The notes beneath the pieces are model-generated. The model did no database searches. It saw only the letters and a list, made by a program, of their open reading frames with translations, and had not been told where the DNA came from. The position numbers and the translations under genes were made by a program. A stretch of 64,000 nt of DNA from Coniella vitis. Taxonomy: Eukaryota > Ascomycota > Sordariomycetes > Diaporthales > Schizoparmaceae. This document shows positions 30,962 to 43,454 of the stretch, piece after piece (position 1 is the stretch's first letter; each line of letters starts with the position of its first letter). Location: positions 4,092,001 to 4,156,000 of the forward strand of contig WUJK01000002.1 of the NCBI GenBank assembly GCA_011317545.1. The letters run 5' to 3'.

Positions 30962-33062
30962 ATGAGACCCCTGCCTCGAGTGCTGCAGTGTGCTGCAAGG
31001 CCCATTGCTGTTGATGAGTTTGTTGATGCCCTCCGCGCATCATGTCCGCCTCGCTTCCCAGGCGTTGCTGACTCTGGCCATTCAAGGCCAGTAGGTGAGT
31101 CAAAGAAATTCTTACTTAGTTCTAATGGCGTCTGACGCCTGCTTCTTTTAGAATAGACATAAAGCTAACACTGCTTTAGGTCTTGCTATCAGCGGTGGCA
31201 GCGATTCCATGGCTTTGGCCTACCTCTGCTGGGCTGCTCGCCGTCAATATTCGAATTTACAAATCGCTGACAATCCCGTCTCGGCCTTTCACTGTATCAC
31301 CGTCGACCATCGTCTGCGTCAGGGCAGTGACCAGGAAGCCCGCGCCGTCGGTAGCGCTTTACGAGAGCGCTTCGGCCTGCACGCCCAACAGCTGAGGATC
31401 GAATGGCACGACACCCTCGAGGCTGCTGGGGTGGCTCATCCTAAAGACCTGACCAATTTTGAGACTTGGGCTCGGCGCCTGCGGTATCGTAAGATTGCGT
31501 CGTATTGTGCTCAGTCCCGAATTACCAGTCTCTTTCTTGCGCACCATCAGGACGACCAGTACGAGACCCTACTGATGCGGCTGTTGTCTGGCCATGGTAG
31601 CCAGGGTTTGTTGGGCATGCGGGTTGCGACTGACATTCCCGAGTCTCAAGATATCTACGGTGCATACCAGAGTGGTTTATTGGATGATTGTGCGTCCGAT
31701 AGCTCTTTGCTGGGCTCCAATTCCTTAAAACACACCATGCCGCTTTACGATTCGCAGGCGAGGCCAAGGGCCTCCCCAAATAGTAGGGCCGATCATGGCA
31801 AAGCAGAACCTCAAGAGGACTTCGAGGAGGATGGTCGGCCACCGTGGAAGAGATACAAAGTTCGCGCATCTCCACTTGGAATCGAAGACGGCGGCATCAT
31901 GCTCTACCGTCCGTTGCTCAACTTCAGTAAGGACAGACTAACGGCAACTTGCGAAGCGAACGGTATTCCGTGGTTCGAGGATGCTACCAACCAGGATAGG
32001 ACACTGACCATGCGAAATGCTGTGAGGCATCTCTACGTCAATCACACCCTGCCCGTGGCGCTCCAGAAGCCTGCCGTTCTGGCCATGGCAAATCGGCTGA
32101 GCACCCGGGCAGTCTATGCTGAATGTGAGGTCGACCTCCTGCTCAAGCGCACAGTGATTAAGTTCGACTCGACGTCTGGGAAAGCGGTTGTACAATTGCC
32201 ATCTTTCCAGCTGCCTCTTGCGAGAAAGAATAGGCACAATAAGATTAGACGGCACAGACGTCTCGAGCATTACCGTCACTTGGCTAGTTTGCTTGTGAAG
32301 AGACTCGTTACCATGGTGACGCCGGAACCGTTGGGCGCCTTCTCCCGCAGTCTTAGCAACTCGATCAGCCGACTATTTCCTTCCCTTGATGACACGCGAT
32401 CCAAAGAACAACACGACCATACGCCCTTCAACCTCTGTGGCGTTCATTTCAATCCCCTTCCCGAGCTCTTTCCACGTCCCCCACCTTTGCAATGGCGCCT
32501 CAGCCGCCAGCCATATGTGTCTGGACAGCCCCTTCCAGAGTGCAGATTCGCTCGCCTTCGCCGGCGCGTCGTTCATTGCAGGCGTGGTCCTCCCCAGCGC
32601 AAAGTATGGAAATTATGGGACGGTCGGTTCTGGGTCACGCTAAATAACCGCAGTCCAGTGCACGCCTTCGTTGCTCCATTTGACCACACACAAGCAAAGG
32701 CCTTTCGCGACTCTCTTCCCGACCAGCGAAGCCGGGACGAGCTGATGTTATTACTCAAGAAGCACGCATTTGGAAAGATCCGCTCAACACTGCCCGCCAT
32801 TTACACCGTGGGCGATCTGAACGAGGCTATGCCCAGAGTGGATAGACGCAGCAAGACCAGAAAAGACAAGAAGACATTGGTGGCGTTGCCCTCGCTGGGA
32901 ATAGCTAGGCCTGGTTTGCAAAGGTGGATCGATTTCGAGATACGATACAGACGCGTCGATCGACGGATGCTCGCGTTAGATGGTCCATGGCGAAATGAGC
33001 AAGCGCGCTTGTCGCTTCAGCAACCACAGAAGAAGGCACTGATGAAGGCGTCAAGGAGATGA
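30962..33062 (+). CDS. tRNA(Ile)-lysidine synthase (TilS)-like PP-loop ATPase, probably mitochondrial
   Basis: Bacterial-type TilS converts C34 of the CAU-anticodon tRNA-Ile to lysidine so that it reads AUA. A nuclear fungal copy most likely serves mitochondria. Exons are 30962-31094 and 31180-33062, phase 1, 671 aa. The intron joins the short leader exon exactly onto the ATP pyrophosphatase loop SGGSDSMA (residues 49-54 for SGGSDS). Other family motifs are VDHRLRQGSDQEAR, AHHQDDQYETLLMRLLSGHG and the tRNA-binding segment WFEDATNQDRTLTMRNAVR. The basic N-terminus (MRPLPRVLQCAARPI) fits a mitochondrial presequence. It is longer than bacterial TilS because of a charged insertion around the middle (GKAEPQEDFEEDGRPPWKR) and a C-terminal extension. 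Confidence 0.9.
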
Positions 33063-33555
33063 TTGGAACGGTGCGGTTTGCGGAGGAAGCATCGCCCATC
33101 CAAGGCGCTATTCTAGGAAGGAGATTGTGTGTGCACACAAAGGCGTATGATGATACTGCCGCTTCATCGAGGAACCCAGACATCGCATCCATCAAAAGCG
33201 ATAGGTCATCTTTATTTTGGCCGCCCCCGAGCGGCTATCAAGTGCTGTCTCTCTCCTCTTCCTTATGCAGTGACAACCGGGAATAAGCTACACACAGTGT
33301 CAATATGAATCCGCCAGTCGGGAGCATTCCGCAGGCACGTGCGACCGTCAAGCATCAAGCAGCACAAGCGGACATCGTGACAACGCTCGCTTTGCCCAAC
33401 CAAGCTTGCCGTGATCACAACGTTCCACTGCTGTATTCAACCCCCCCCCCACAAAAAAAATAATGGGCAACACACTTATATGGGCTTTCTCTATTTGATG
33501 CAACCACACGCCTTTCCCACGTGGTGGACTGTATCCCCCATACGGGGATGGCTAG
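33063..33555. other. Intergenic with homopolymer runs
   Basis: This is a spacer between two plus-strand genes. A run of about nine C followed shortly by about eight A lies at 33437-33462. No gene is seen. Confidence 0.45.
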
Positions 33556-35483
33556 ATGGATCCCCTCAACCCACGGGGCTCGGCCAGTCCTACGCTCTGG
33601 TTCGTGCTTAGCAGCCTCCTTCTTGGACCAAGTATCCTGCTTTTCCCATATAATAATATCCTCTCCGCGACTCTAGCGAAAGCGGGCGGGACTGTGTTGT
33701 TCTCTGGCTTGGTCGGCTCGTCACTGTTGTTTAGCAACAGCAATATCACCATGGCGAATTCAACCGCAGCAGTTGACCTGGGCTGGTATGCGCCGTCGCA
33801 GACGCTCATCAACAACCTGACACATGTTGCCAGCAGTACTACAACCGGTGTATATGGCTTCATATACAATACGTCGACAACGCCGGATAACCTGTATGGA
33901 ACGTATAATTGGTGCAACATGCCGCATGTGCGCGCACAAGAATATGTGGTGCCCAGGGACGATTATGAGCTTGTCTATGTTGAGCTGGTGAGTTCTTGAT
34001 CTAAGCCTAATAACTCAAACATGTTCATTTGAGATCAATGAGCGTTCCCACGACTTACTCTGGTCCTGAAGATTCACCGCCACCATAAACGCACCCCTTA
34101 TTCGTCCAACTCGTTCCCCATCGAGTCCTACACCTGGGACTGCAACGATGAAGGGCTCTATTACTATGCCGAGCCCTTTTCCACTACGTCTTCATCATCA
34201 GATACGAATACGAACACCGCCTCCAATCCAAATGCGGGACGCAATGCCTCAGCACAAGCCTACTGGCAAGGTACAAGCAACGTCGCAGGTTTTGTCAACC
34301 CCTTCGAAACACTTGCCACGGGATGGAAAGGCAGTTGCCAATTCCCACAAATCACGGCCCCAGGACTCGACGACGCATGGCAACACGGCGCAGACCTATA
34401 CTCCGTCTACGGTGATCTTCTCGGATTCCTCCCTTCACGCAGCAACAGCAATGCTCCCCAATGGCGCGACGAAAAAGTTCGCTACCGCGTGACAAACAAT
34501 GTTATCACCTCCGAAACAGCCGGAATGGTCATTGCGGGTATCTGGAATCTCCCAGCCGACGACCCGAGCGCCATCCCGCTGCTCATCCAGCCTACTGGCA
34601 TCGATAGCCTCGAACCGGATTACACGTGTGCCTCCTCGACGGATCAATTTGACGCGATACAAAGCAACGCAAGTAACCCAGCCTGGAAAGCTCACCTCGT
34701 CGCTGCGCAGTCCCTCTACGGCCAGCTTGACGCCATCTCGGGCGTGCCCACCGTCAACGACACATCGGGCTTCCATGCTAGCTTTGATCACTACTATGAC
34801 AACCTCTCTGCGCGGCAGTGCCATGGCAAACCGCTGCCATGCAAGCTGGTCAACTCAACAACGTCCGTGTCTCAGCTGGTCAATGATACGAGTGACTGCA
34901 TCACACAGGACATGGCGAACGAAGTGTACCGGTTTGGAAACTGGGAGTATAGTCAGATTTACCGTGATGCGGGCGCAGAGGCGCTTGCGGCAAGTGTGGG
35001 GTCGTTTGGCGTCTGGATTGCCGAGTTGGCGGCACATCTGCGAGCTGTGGTGGATGGCGAGACAACGACGGCGTGGTTCCATAATGTTGCGCATGATGGA
35101 AGTGTGAGTAGATTGTTGGGGATACTACAGGTGGATGTCATGGTCTGGCCTGGTATGGGCAGCGAGGTGGTCTTTGAGCTGTGGAAGAAGAAGTCTACAG
35201 TGGTTCATGCAGCAGGCGTGATTGGCGCATTGGGGAGGCGAACTGAGCAGAGTGGGCAATACCATGTGAGAGTGCTCTGGGCAGGAAAGGTGCTCAAGTC
35301 GTCGAATCCCAGCCTGGGAACGATGGATATGCTTCCTGTTGAGACACTCCTAGCGTAAGTGTTTGCCTAATGTTTTTTTTGTTCTGGCGTAACATGAGGC
35401 TAACGACGGCACTTTACAGATATTTTGATGGGCTTGTTGGTGTCAATGCAAGCTCGGTTGTTGACAAGTGTGATGCCTCATAG
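33556..35483 (+). CDS. Secreted histidine-phosphatase-superfamily protein (acid phosphatase-like)
   Basis: This belongs to the fungal histidine acid phosphatase/phytase-like superfamily (branch 2). Exons are 33556-33987, 34072-35354 and 35420-35483, in phase, 592 aa. The N-terminal catalytic motif reads RHHKRTP instead of the textbook RHGxRxP, so the His is kept but the Gly is replaced. The second catalytic motif is present near the C-terminus as AHDGSV (HD). There are many Asn-X-Ser/Thr sites and paired Cys, and a hydrophobic N-terminus, which suggests secretion or membrane anchoring. The N-terminal 60 residues (MDPLNPRGSASPTLWFVL and on) are unlike a compact signal peptide, so the true start may differ. 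Conserved sequence begins around AVDLGWYAPSQTLINNL. The substrate is unknown, and phosphatase activity is inferred. Confidence 0.85.
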
Positions 35484-36882
35484 TTCTGTTACTCAGTGCC
35501 ATATTCTCACCAACACGAGATTATTTAATACCTAATTTTCCCGTGCAGATTTATGGAGACCCAACCTTCTCCTTCGCACACTGGATCTTGTCCAGGTTGC
35601 CTGCATTCAGCTCTATTCTTCCTTATATATGATCGAGTCTTGTTGTTCATCTATTGTCTGTTCTTCCGCCTGGCACATGTTTAAGGGCATTGAGTCTATA
35701 TCCTCTATGTTACAACCCTCAGATACCCAAAGCCTGGTTCAACACATCAGCTGTAGACTGATTCTTAAGTCTCCAAATCTTTGCGCCGTGGCCTTCGAAC
35801 TAGCATGAACCGACTTGGCTACGGCATTGGCGCCGTATACGTTGGTAAGCTGGTTGAAGACGAAGCTGGTGGTGCGGGAAAGGTTGACGGTGACTGCGTC
35901 AGCCAGTCAGGACAGCCAGAGCGGTGACGAGCAGTAGCGCTTGGATTGTGTATTCTCGAGACTGGTCTTTGTCTGGTCACCTGAACGAATTGAGGGCGTA
36001 TGTGTTGAAAAGACAGATCAGTCAATGTGGACAAGTACTTGACGTTGGACGAAGTTATACTTTGCCTCTCTTCAGAGTCGAGACAGTTCGTCGTGAATTC
36101 ATTACTCGATATTTCAAAGAGGACCGCAGTGATTCTCTTAGTTGGAATGACCCATACCAGATGATTCGCGAGGAGGTTTTGGAGGTTGTTGAGCCATGAT
36201 GTGAAGTTTGGTGGAGGGGCAAAGCCAGCGGTCCTGCTGCCTGGAACGACGATACTACAGTAGCCTACGAGGTAAGTACCAAATCTGGCAGCCGACCAAT
36301 AGTGTCACGATGCACTAGCAAGGCAGCAGCCTCGCCTACCCTTTTTAGGAGGGTACCTGAGAACCTTATTGGGAAAGCGTCCGGGAGCGGAGAGGAAAGA
36401 AGGTGCAACTGACAGCTCCATCAGGTTCCAAAGTGTGCAACAACACCAGGAGGTTGACATGACAGAGTGTCTTCTTCAAGTTTTTTTCCTTCGTTTTCTC
36501 AACACCTCCACGAATTACGAGTTACTCGCACCGAGTTCTGTTTAAAGTTCATTGGTATTCAGGGCCTGCGGTAGCTCATCAACTACTTCAAATGCTCCGG
36601 AAACAAATCCCGTCGGGATATCGTGAGAGAATCAACTTGCTTAACGCCTCAGCGGCCGAGTATGGCCTATCCTTCTGCCGATCAGCCATGTTCCTGTGAT
36701 CGTGTTGTTTTTTTCCTGTATCCGTGTGGTCTGAATGCACATTCCCTCTATTTGTCCCAAACACACCGCGGCTGTATGCACAAAACCCAGAATCCTGTCA
36801 TACGCCTAGAACACCGCCTGTTGAGTCCCTCCAAAATGCAAATAACCCATGCTCTGAAACAAGACGCTCAAACGCTGCTCCT
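35484..36882. other. Convergent intergenic region with a possible decayed short gene
   Basis: This 1.4 kb lies between the phosphatase-like gene and mannitol dehydrogenase. On the minus strand about 35720-35900 can be read as a short protein-like segment (VTVNLSRTTSFVFNQL, NVYGANAVAKSVHASSKAT, and after a one-base shift NQSTADVLNQALGI). I could not make an intact gene of it. The rest shows nothing. Confidence 0.4.
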
Positions 36883-38451
36883 TCAGTCGACATACTTGGC
36901 CAGGGTGGCCATGGAGCCCTCGCGGTGAAGGCTCTCGAGAGCCTTCTGCAGCTCGTCCATGAAGATCTTGTCGTTGCGGAGATCGTCGCCAAACAGGTCG
37001 CGGGTGGCCATCAGAGGGTAGATGCGGTCACCTCCTTCGAGAGCCTTGGCCTTGAGCTCATCCGCACGAGGATCGTCAATGGTGTAGGACTTGCCGCTCT
37101 CGTCGACGCCGTGCAGGTAACGGAACCAACTGGCCAAGGCCAGCGACAGGCGGCGCAGGTTGTGCTTGCCACTCATAATCTGCTCCGCAACCGAGGGCAT
37201 GATGAACTGTGGCATCTTACCAGATCCGTTCAGGGTCAAGCGGGTGATTTGATCCATGATCGTTGGGTTGGAGAAACGCTCAATGAGCTTGTCGCAGTAG
37301 GCGTGAAGATCGACGTCAGGGATCTCGGGGAGCAGAGGGCGCACCTCCTCGTGCATCATCTGGTGGATAAACTTGCTAAAGAGCGGGTGCTCGATGACTT
37401 CGTGGACATACTGGAAGCCGCCCAGGAAGGCCATGTAAGACATGGCAGTGTGGCTGGCATTCAGAAGGCGCAGCTTATGGCACTCGAAGGCTTCAACTTC
37501 GTGGACGTCCTTTACAACTTGGACGCCAACATCCTCAAACTTGGGCCGGCCCAGGGCAAACTTGTCCTCAACAACCCACTGGTTGAAAGGCTCGGTGACA
37601 ACGGGCCAGGCGTCCTCAAGGCCAAACTCCTCAGCCAATTTAATCTTGTCGTTGTCCAGGGTGCGAGGCGTGATTCGATCAACCATACTGTTCGGGAACG
37701 CGCCGTGCTTCTGAATCCACTCAGCGACCTTGGGGCTGCGGTGCTTGGCAAAGGTCTGCAACATGTTGCCAGTTATGGTGCCATTCTTCTGCATGTTGTC
37801 GCAGGAGAGAACGGTGAAAGGCAGCTGGCCCGATTCATAACGCTTGGCAAGGGAAGCGTAAAGGAAGCCAAAGGTGGTCTTTGGCTTTTCCAGGTCGCTC
37901 GACAAGTCAGCGACGATGTCAGGGTGGTCTACAAGTAGATTGTGGGTATTCTCGTTGTAGTAATATCCAGATTCGGTGATGGTCATGGAAACGATACGGG
38001 TATCTTCGTGGGCCATCTTGTTAATCACGGCCTGTGGGTTTTCGGGGGCAAACATGAAAGAGGTGATGCTGCCCATAACATTGGCCTTGCTACCGGCAGC
38101 GGCGCGCTCAATGAGCGTGTACAGGCAGTCCTGAGGGACAAGCGCGTCTTTCATGGCAGCATCGAAAGGCTGCAAGCCAACACCGCAGATGGCCCACTCG
38201 CGCGCGCCGCCCTTGTTTAGCAAGCCATCAACATAGGCCGCCAAATGAGCACGGTGAAAACCGCCGACGCCGATGTGGACGATTCCCTCCTTGAGATTCT
38301 TGCGATCATAGTTAGGAATCGAGCTGTTCTGGTTCTGAAGCTGGGCCTGGATGGAGGCGAGATTCTTGTTGTTGAGTTTGATGGCGCCGCTGAATCCCTT
38401 AAGAAGGGTGCCGCGGGCTGCGGCCTTGGCCGACTGCAAAATAGTCGACAT
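36883..38451 (-). CDS. Mannitol 2-dehydrogenase
   Basis: An intronless, 522-aa member of the long-chain polyol dehydrogenase family. It interconverts D-mannitol and D-fructose with NAD(H), part of fungal mannitol metabolism in the cytosol. The start at 38451 gives MSTILQSAKAAARG. The signature IVHIGVGGFHRAHLAAYVD (nucleotide-binding fold, about residues 60-80) is followed by TITESGYYY, the mid-domain VLSCDNMQKNG and the catalytic region FPNSMVDRITP. The KLRLLNASHTAMSYMAFL segment provides the conserved active-site Asn/His. The N-terminus is slightly longer than in characterised aspergillus enzymes, and in-frame sequence upstream of 38451 is probably leader. The 404-residue open frame on the opposite strand is a shadow. 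Confidence 0.95.
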   Translation of the reverse strand: MSTILQSAKAAARGTLLKGFSGAIKLNNKNLASIQAQLQNQNSSIPNYDRKNLKEGIVHIGVGGFHRAHLAAYVDGLLNKGGAREWAICGVGLQPFDAAMKDALVPQDCLYTLIERAAAGSKANVMGSITSFMFAPENPQAVINKMAHEDTRIVSMTITESGYYYNENTHNLLVDHPDIVADLSSDLEKPKTTFGFLYASLAKRYESGQLPFTVLSCDNMQKNGTITGNMLQTFAKHRSPKVAEWIQKHGAFPNSMVDRITPRTLDNDKIKLAEEFGLEDAWPVVTEPFNQWVVEDKFALGRPKFEDVGVQVVKDVHEVEAFECHKLRLLNASHTAMSYMAFLGGFQYVHEVIEHPLFSKFIHQMMHEEVRPLLPEIPDVDLHAYCDKLIERFSNPTIMDQITRLTLNGSGKMPQFIMPSVAEQIMSGKHNLRRLSLALASWFRYLHGVDESGKSYTIDDPRADELKAKALEGGDRIYPLMATRDLFGDDLRNDKIFMDELQKALESLHREGSMATLAKYVD

Positions 38452-41400
38452 GATTGTGGGAGGGCTGTAAGCAGAATCAAAAGAAAGAATGCGACGAGAT
38501 AGTTGGGTATCAAAGGGAACCACGCCGACAGGGTGGGTTTGTGAGGATGTGGGACAAACTTGAAGTTGTTTGTCGTCGGGGAAGAGAGATAGGGAGGTAA
38601 TGGGACAAGGTTTTGGGAAGAGCAGGTGAGAAGGCGAGTCTCAAATCCTCGACAGGCAGAAGGGTGGCAGCTTTTCTTTTGAAGGAGGTCAATGTCTGGT
38701 AGGAGAAGGCGGCCCACTGTACACCCATTGCAGTCCAAGAGCAGTCAGGGAAAGCTTTTTGTGGGTCTGCAGCCGCTGCTGGCCAGGCTGGGTGCTGGGT
38801 TGATGTCATCTCAGGGTCAAAAGGGGGCAAAGTGGATTGCAAGCTTTCTTACGCCTCTGGGCACTTGTACCTTTTGCTGCTGCTTCTGCATTTCACTTAG
38901 CACTTGGCACCTCAGACGCGTCTCGGCTTTTGCGGCGAGCTGTATGTTCCACAAACCGTGCAGACAAGGCTAGCCTCCCAGCCCTACTGACCTCCTCGCC
39001 AGGAGAGCCTTGACAAGGCGGAGCACTGTGACCCGCCCACTGTGCAGGGTGGTTGCGGTCCGCCCGAGAGCATCTCATTGCTATTATATTGTTGTTTCCC
39101 ACTGAGCAGAGCCAGAATGGCTGGCTACTAGGTAGCTATTGATGAGCTGAGCTGAGGCTTCAAATAATACAAGTACTGTCTGGTGTGATGGTGGGACTTT
39201 GCTTTTCTGACCGCGCGCAAATCTGGCGTCATGTTCGTGTAGATCGGCGCAGCTCCCACGCCCATCGCCTCCCCTTTTCTCTTGGACAGAGCTGCAATAA
39301 GCTGCAACACAACGTCAAAAGAGTTCCACCTCCCACGAAGGAATTCTCGCCCATTCACCAACAGTTCAGGGTCCAGAGTCCTTCGATTTGCCACCACGCC
39401 CCATACGTCAGCCTCGACTTCTTTTTTCAAGTAGCATTGTTGCAGCACCTTCTCAACTGAGGTTCGGTCTCGCCTTTCACTTGCAGGACAGGGGACATCT
39501 GGAACAGTTGAGAGTATCTGTTGGCGCAGTTGCCAGTGGCAATATCTTTGCTGCAGGCTTGTTTCCCAAGTCAGTCATAGTCATATTCATGGAGGCTTCT
39601 CTTTTCTTGCCTCCAGTTCCGCCATTGAAAGCTGGATCCTGGCTTGAAGCAGTATAGTTTTTATGTACTAATATCAAAAGTTGGACCCTGAGGTCCAGAA
39701 TGACATACATATTATACTACTCATTGCCGTAGATATACCGACCCCCAAAAAGAAAAATTGGGTCTTGGTCAGAAACCACCAGCAGAAAAGTCATCATAGA
39801 CGCCTAGAAAACAATCCCACGATGCCCACAAGAGCTCCAGCAGGCTATGTAAGTTCCTGACTGCTGAAGAGCTGCTTGGGATAAAGACAGCTGGATAGTA
39901 AGAACACCGAGAAAACGAGAGATCTGATAAGCTTTTTCTTCCCAAACCCAAACGATGTCATTCTTTGCTACGGAGAGCACAGTGCTAAATGATATCTCGG
40001 GATGGTTACAGGGATCATGCTTGGCCGAGCTCTGAGTTGGTGTTCACTGCACGATGGGTGATGCAAGATGGTTGGTTGGTCGTGTACTATGATTACACGG
40101 TAGCCAAAACGTGCAGTACCTGATATGAGCGCAGAAAGTAGCGAGTACTACAGATTTAATCCTAGACAAAGTCGCACAGGAAAAACTGGTGTTTTTTTAA
40201 TTAATGCTTGTTGCATAAGGGGTTGGCGAGATCTAAACAGTCAGTGAGCGTTCTCAAGAGAGTTTGATAGCGATATTCGGCTGAGGACCTTAATGGCATA
40301 GTGAATACCTCGCGTTTTGGAGTCGCGAAAGGCTACACACATCCGCTGCATTTGGTCTGAACTGGGAGAGAGGAGGAAATTACACTGGATAGGGACGTGT
40401 GTAACCTGTCGTTACCGTCTAAGCACGTTGTGCTGTTGCGTGGGGGGCATCTGAGGGGGGTGACATGGCACAACCGTGTCTGGTGTAACCTGAAAAGGGG
40501 TGTCCGCAGTGGAACTGTTTCGCTCAGAAAAGGTTCTATCAAGAGATGGCAGTAAAGTGATGACTTGAAATCTTTCGTCGGTGGGAATGAACAGAATCCA
40601 ACAACAAAGGGGCTGCGATGCGCTAATGACTTTGCCATACATGTACTCAGTACTGTTAAGTTGAGCATACCGCTGGGTTTGTGCATCTGGAGCCTGGGAC
40701 GTTGCTGCTATATTATTTGGAAAGCTTACCATGACCATAGTTGTTCTTCACGGCAACTAGCTCCATCGAAGGGTTTGATATCGGAAGAACTGAAAGGGCT
40801 TGCTGGGCCCTAATGAGAACAATTGTGTGAGTGACAGACAGACACTAATTCAACGTACAGAGTCTCATTGCACAGCCACTCAGGCAGCCTGGGTCTTGAT
40901 TGGCCTGCATTCGAAGTATAACGCAGGGCAAGGGAGAGACACTATGAGAAATGACTATGCGGCTGGTACTTATATTCAGTCTCCTCTCCATAGACAGGCT
41001 CTTCCCCAAGGGTCGATATGCCCGGGCCGTGCTGCATGACAGTCCATGGTAGGATAGATATATTGCAGCTCGAGAGGATATGGCGTAGTCTGTATGTATA
41101 GTTGTGCGTATCATCTCTGCGCTCTTCTGTTGGGTGTTATCCCTCTTCTCTGCTTGAACGCATATACAACACATAGTCCATGGACATATTCGCTGTTGTG
41201 AAGCCTTTCACAGCCGTCTCCACTGAAGAAGTAATCTTGGCTGTGCCTTGAGTCTCCATATACATAGTACTAATTACGGCAGAACTGTTGATCTATACTC
41301 TTCAAGTTTAAAAAGGTGGTAATCCTACCAAAGGAGTATAGAAAATTCGAGAAGTCCCTCCCCAATACAAAACATGTATCTCGTACATTTTTGAACAGCA

Positions 41401-41984
41401 CTGTATGAGTGGATCCCACTATATCCGAATGGTCAGATGCCAAAGCACTTCCTACAAGATGATGGGGTCCTGCCATACCGGCACTGCATTTCCTTTGCAT
41501 TTCAAGTGGATTCGCAAGTGAGTTATGGGGTTTTTTGACGGCCTTTGGGCCCAATCACTGCATCTGATAGCCCCGTAAAGGTTACACTGGCGGTTGATAC
41601 TCGGTTGGGCATCTGTAAAAGGGCTCTCTTCGCTTATTGTTAGCGTGCGTTACTTGCTCGAAGCGCCATATAAAAAAAGTGATATCTGAAGCTCGGTGTA
41701 TATCAAAAAGGCATATCTCAACTCAACCAGTCTAGTAGCGGTGTGCTGCCGCCCAAATCATATATAGCCTTTGAAATTGATTCGATCTGATCTGCTGATC
41801 TTCGACTTATTATGTCTACTCTCATTTTCTTTTTCTATTCTCCTATTCTCAAAATTTTATCCACTTTTTGAAACTTTACATCGATTGCTAAGCGCCAAAA
41901 CCACAGGAGCCTCAGCGTAGACACAGCAGGTTCTACAAAGCCTTGACTAACTTTGACAACAAGACCAATAGCGTAACCATCGCA
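38452..41984. other. Long intergenic region (3.5 kb)
   Basis: Mannitol dehydrogenase and the GNAT gene point away from each other, so both promoters lie here. Open frames on both strands are short, overlapping and unrecognisable. A pyrimidine-rich TTTTCTTTTTC stretch occurs near 41820-41850. I found no tRNA, repeat array or conserved ORF. Confidence 0.45.
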
Positions 41985-42906
41985 ATGCCTGTTTTCGAAC
42001 TCCAAGACATCGACCCAGACGGTGATTTTCCAGCTCTTGCCAGATGTACCATTGACGCGTACGAATCACCGCCCCAAAACTTCCTCCACATCCTCTTCCC
42101 CATCCACGACAGCGCCGCCGATGGCAACACGGACAACCACCACGAGGCGCGGGAAGCGGCGATCGCCGAGGCCGGCGACCGGCTTCGGGACTGGCACACG
42201 CACGAGCCCACGAGCCACTGGCTGAAGGTCGTAGATGTCGAGACGGGGCGGGTGGCGGGCGGTGCGTCGTGGAACATTTTCCAGACGAATCCCTTTGCCA
42301 ACCCGTTCGGTCACGAACTCGAGGTGACGTGGTTTCCCAACGACGCGAGCGCGACGCGCTTTGTCGAAAAGGCGCTGGAGAATTATGCCATGCCTCGTTT
42401 TGAAGTTGCGCAAAGGCCGCATTTGTGTATGTCTTTTTCTTTTTCTTTTTCTTCTTCTTCTTCTTCTTTTTTGGGGTTCTTATGTTGGCATTTTCCTGCT
42501 TTGCAAGTGGTTGTCAAGGTCTATCACGTACCTTGGGATATGCATGCTGAAATACTACAAAGATCTTCTGGATGTTTTTACACACCCAGATTTCCGCCGC
42601 CAAGGCGTAGCACAAATGATGTTGGACTGGGGTATCCAAAAGGCCGACGAGTTGGGCCTAGAAATCTTTCTGGAAGCGAAACCGCCCAGCAAGCCGCTGT
42701 TTGAAAAGCAAGGCTTCGTTGTGATCAACGAAAATAACATCACTCCTGTGGCAGACAGCCCGGACGACGTCAAGAGATGGCAAGAAATGGAGGAGAAGGC
42801 AAGTCCGTTGGACTTTTGGCTCATGTGGCGGCCCGTAGGAGGCAATTATGAAGAGGGCAAGACGGTGAAGCCTTGGGAGGAGGATGGCTCCGTGGCGGCC
42901 GCGTAA
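41985..42906 (+). CDS. GNAT-family N-acetyltransferase
   Basis: Exons are 41985-42426 and 42563-42906, phase 1, giving 261 aa. The intron carries a TTTTTC/TTC pyrimidine run right after the donor. The start Met (MPVFELQDIDPDGDFPAL) is typical of this fungal GNAT group. The acetyl-CoA-binding motif A is split after the intron: LLDVFTHPDFRRQGVAQMML, where RRQGVA corresponds to the Q/RxxGxG/A loop. The following helix (WGIQKADELGLEIFLEA) and strand (LFEKQGFVVI) complete the fold. The acceptor substrate is unknown. The last Gly of the Q/RxxGxG/A loop is Ala, which is common. Confidence 0.88.
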
Positions 42907-43454
42907 ATGGATCTCTGTTGAGGAAACACGTCAAAAGTACGAGGAGCGTTTCTATTAAAGCAGCACAAAGCGGAATAGCGAGTCACATAACATGTCCGTA
43001 GTCCTGTGGTTTCGAAAATGTAGGTCGCGCTTTGCAAGGGTCGGCGTTGTATCAATGATCTCAACAACTTTTGTAGGCGGGTTTTATTTGATGGGCACCC
43101 AATACCATGGTACCAGCAAGACTCTCTTATTATGGATCGATATCAAGGAAACAGGCTTTCGAACTTATCAGGTAATATCCAAGGTGTTTCCCAAACCGTA
43201 CACGTTTCTTGGACATTCATATGGATTAACCGACTAAACACTCTTCATCTTATACTCACTCTCTAAAACAAGACTCAAGAAATCCTAGAAACATTTTCCA
43301 AATCCTGACTACTACGTCTAGACCCAACCCTTTCCGTAGAGAAAGAGCTCACGCACCCCAAGCCGGCACCCGGGCTTCTTGGATGATGGCCAATGACGGC
43401 AAGGGAGGCAAAGGGGAGTGAAGGAGGACCAAGAAAAAAAAGGCAAAAGAACCG

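Noticed and set aside
36724..37938. 404-codon open frame on the plus strand
   Set aside because: It lies fully antisense to the mannitol 2-dehydrogenase coding sequence and has no family resemblance; it is a codon-usage shadow.
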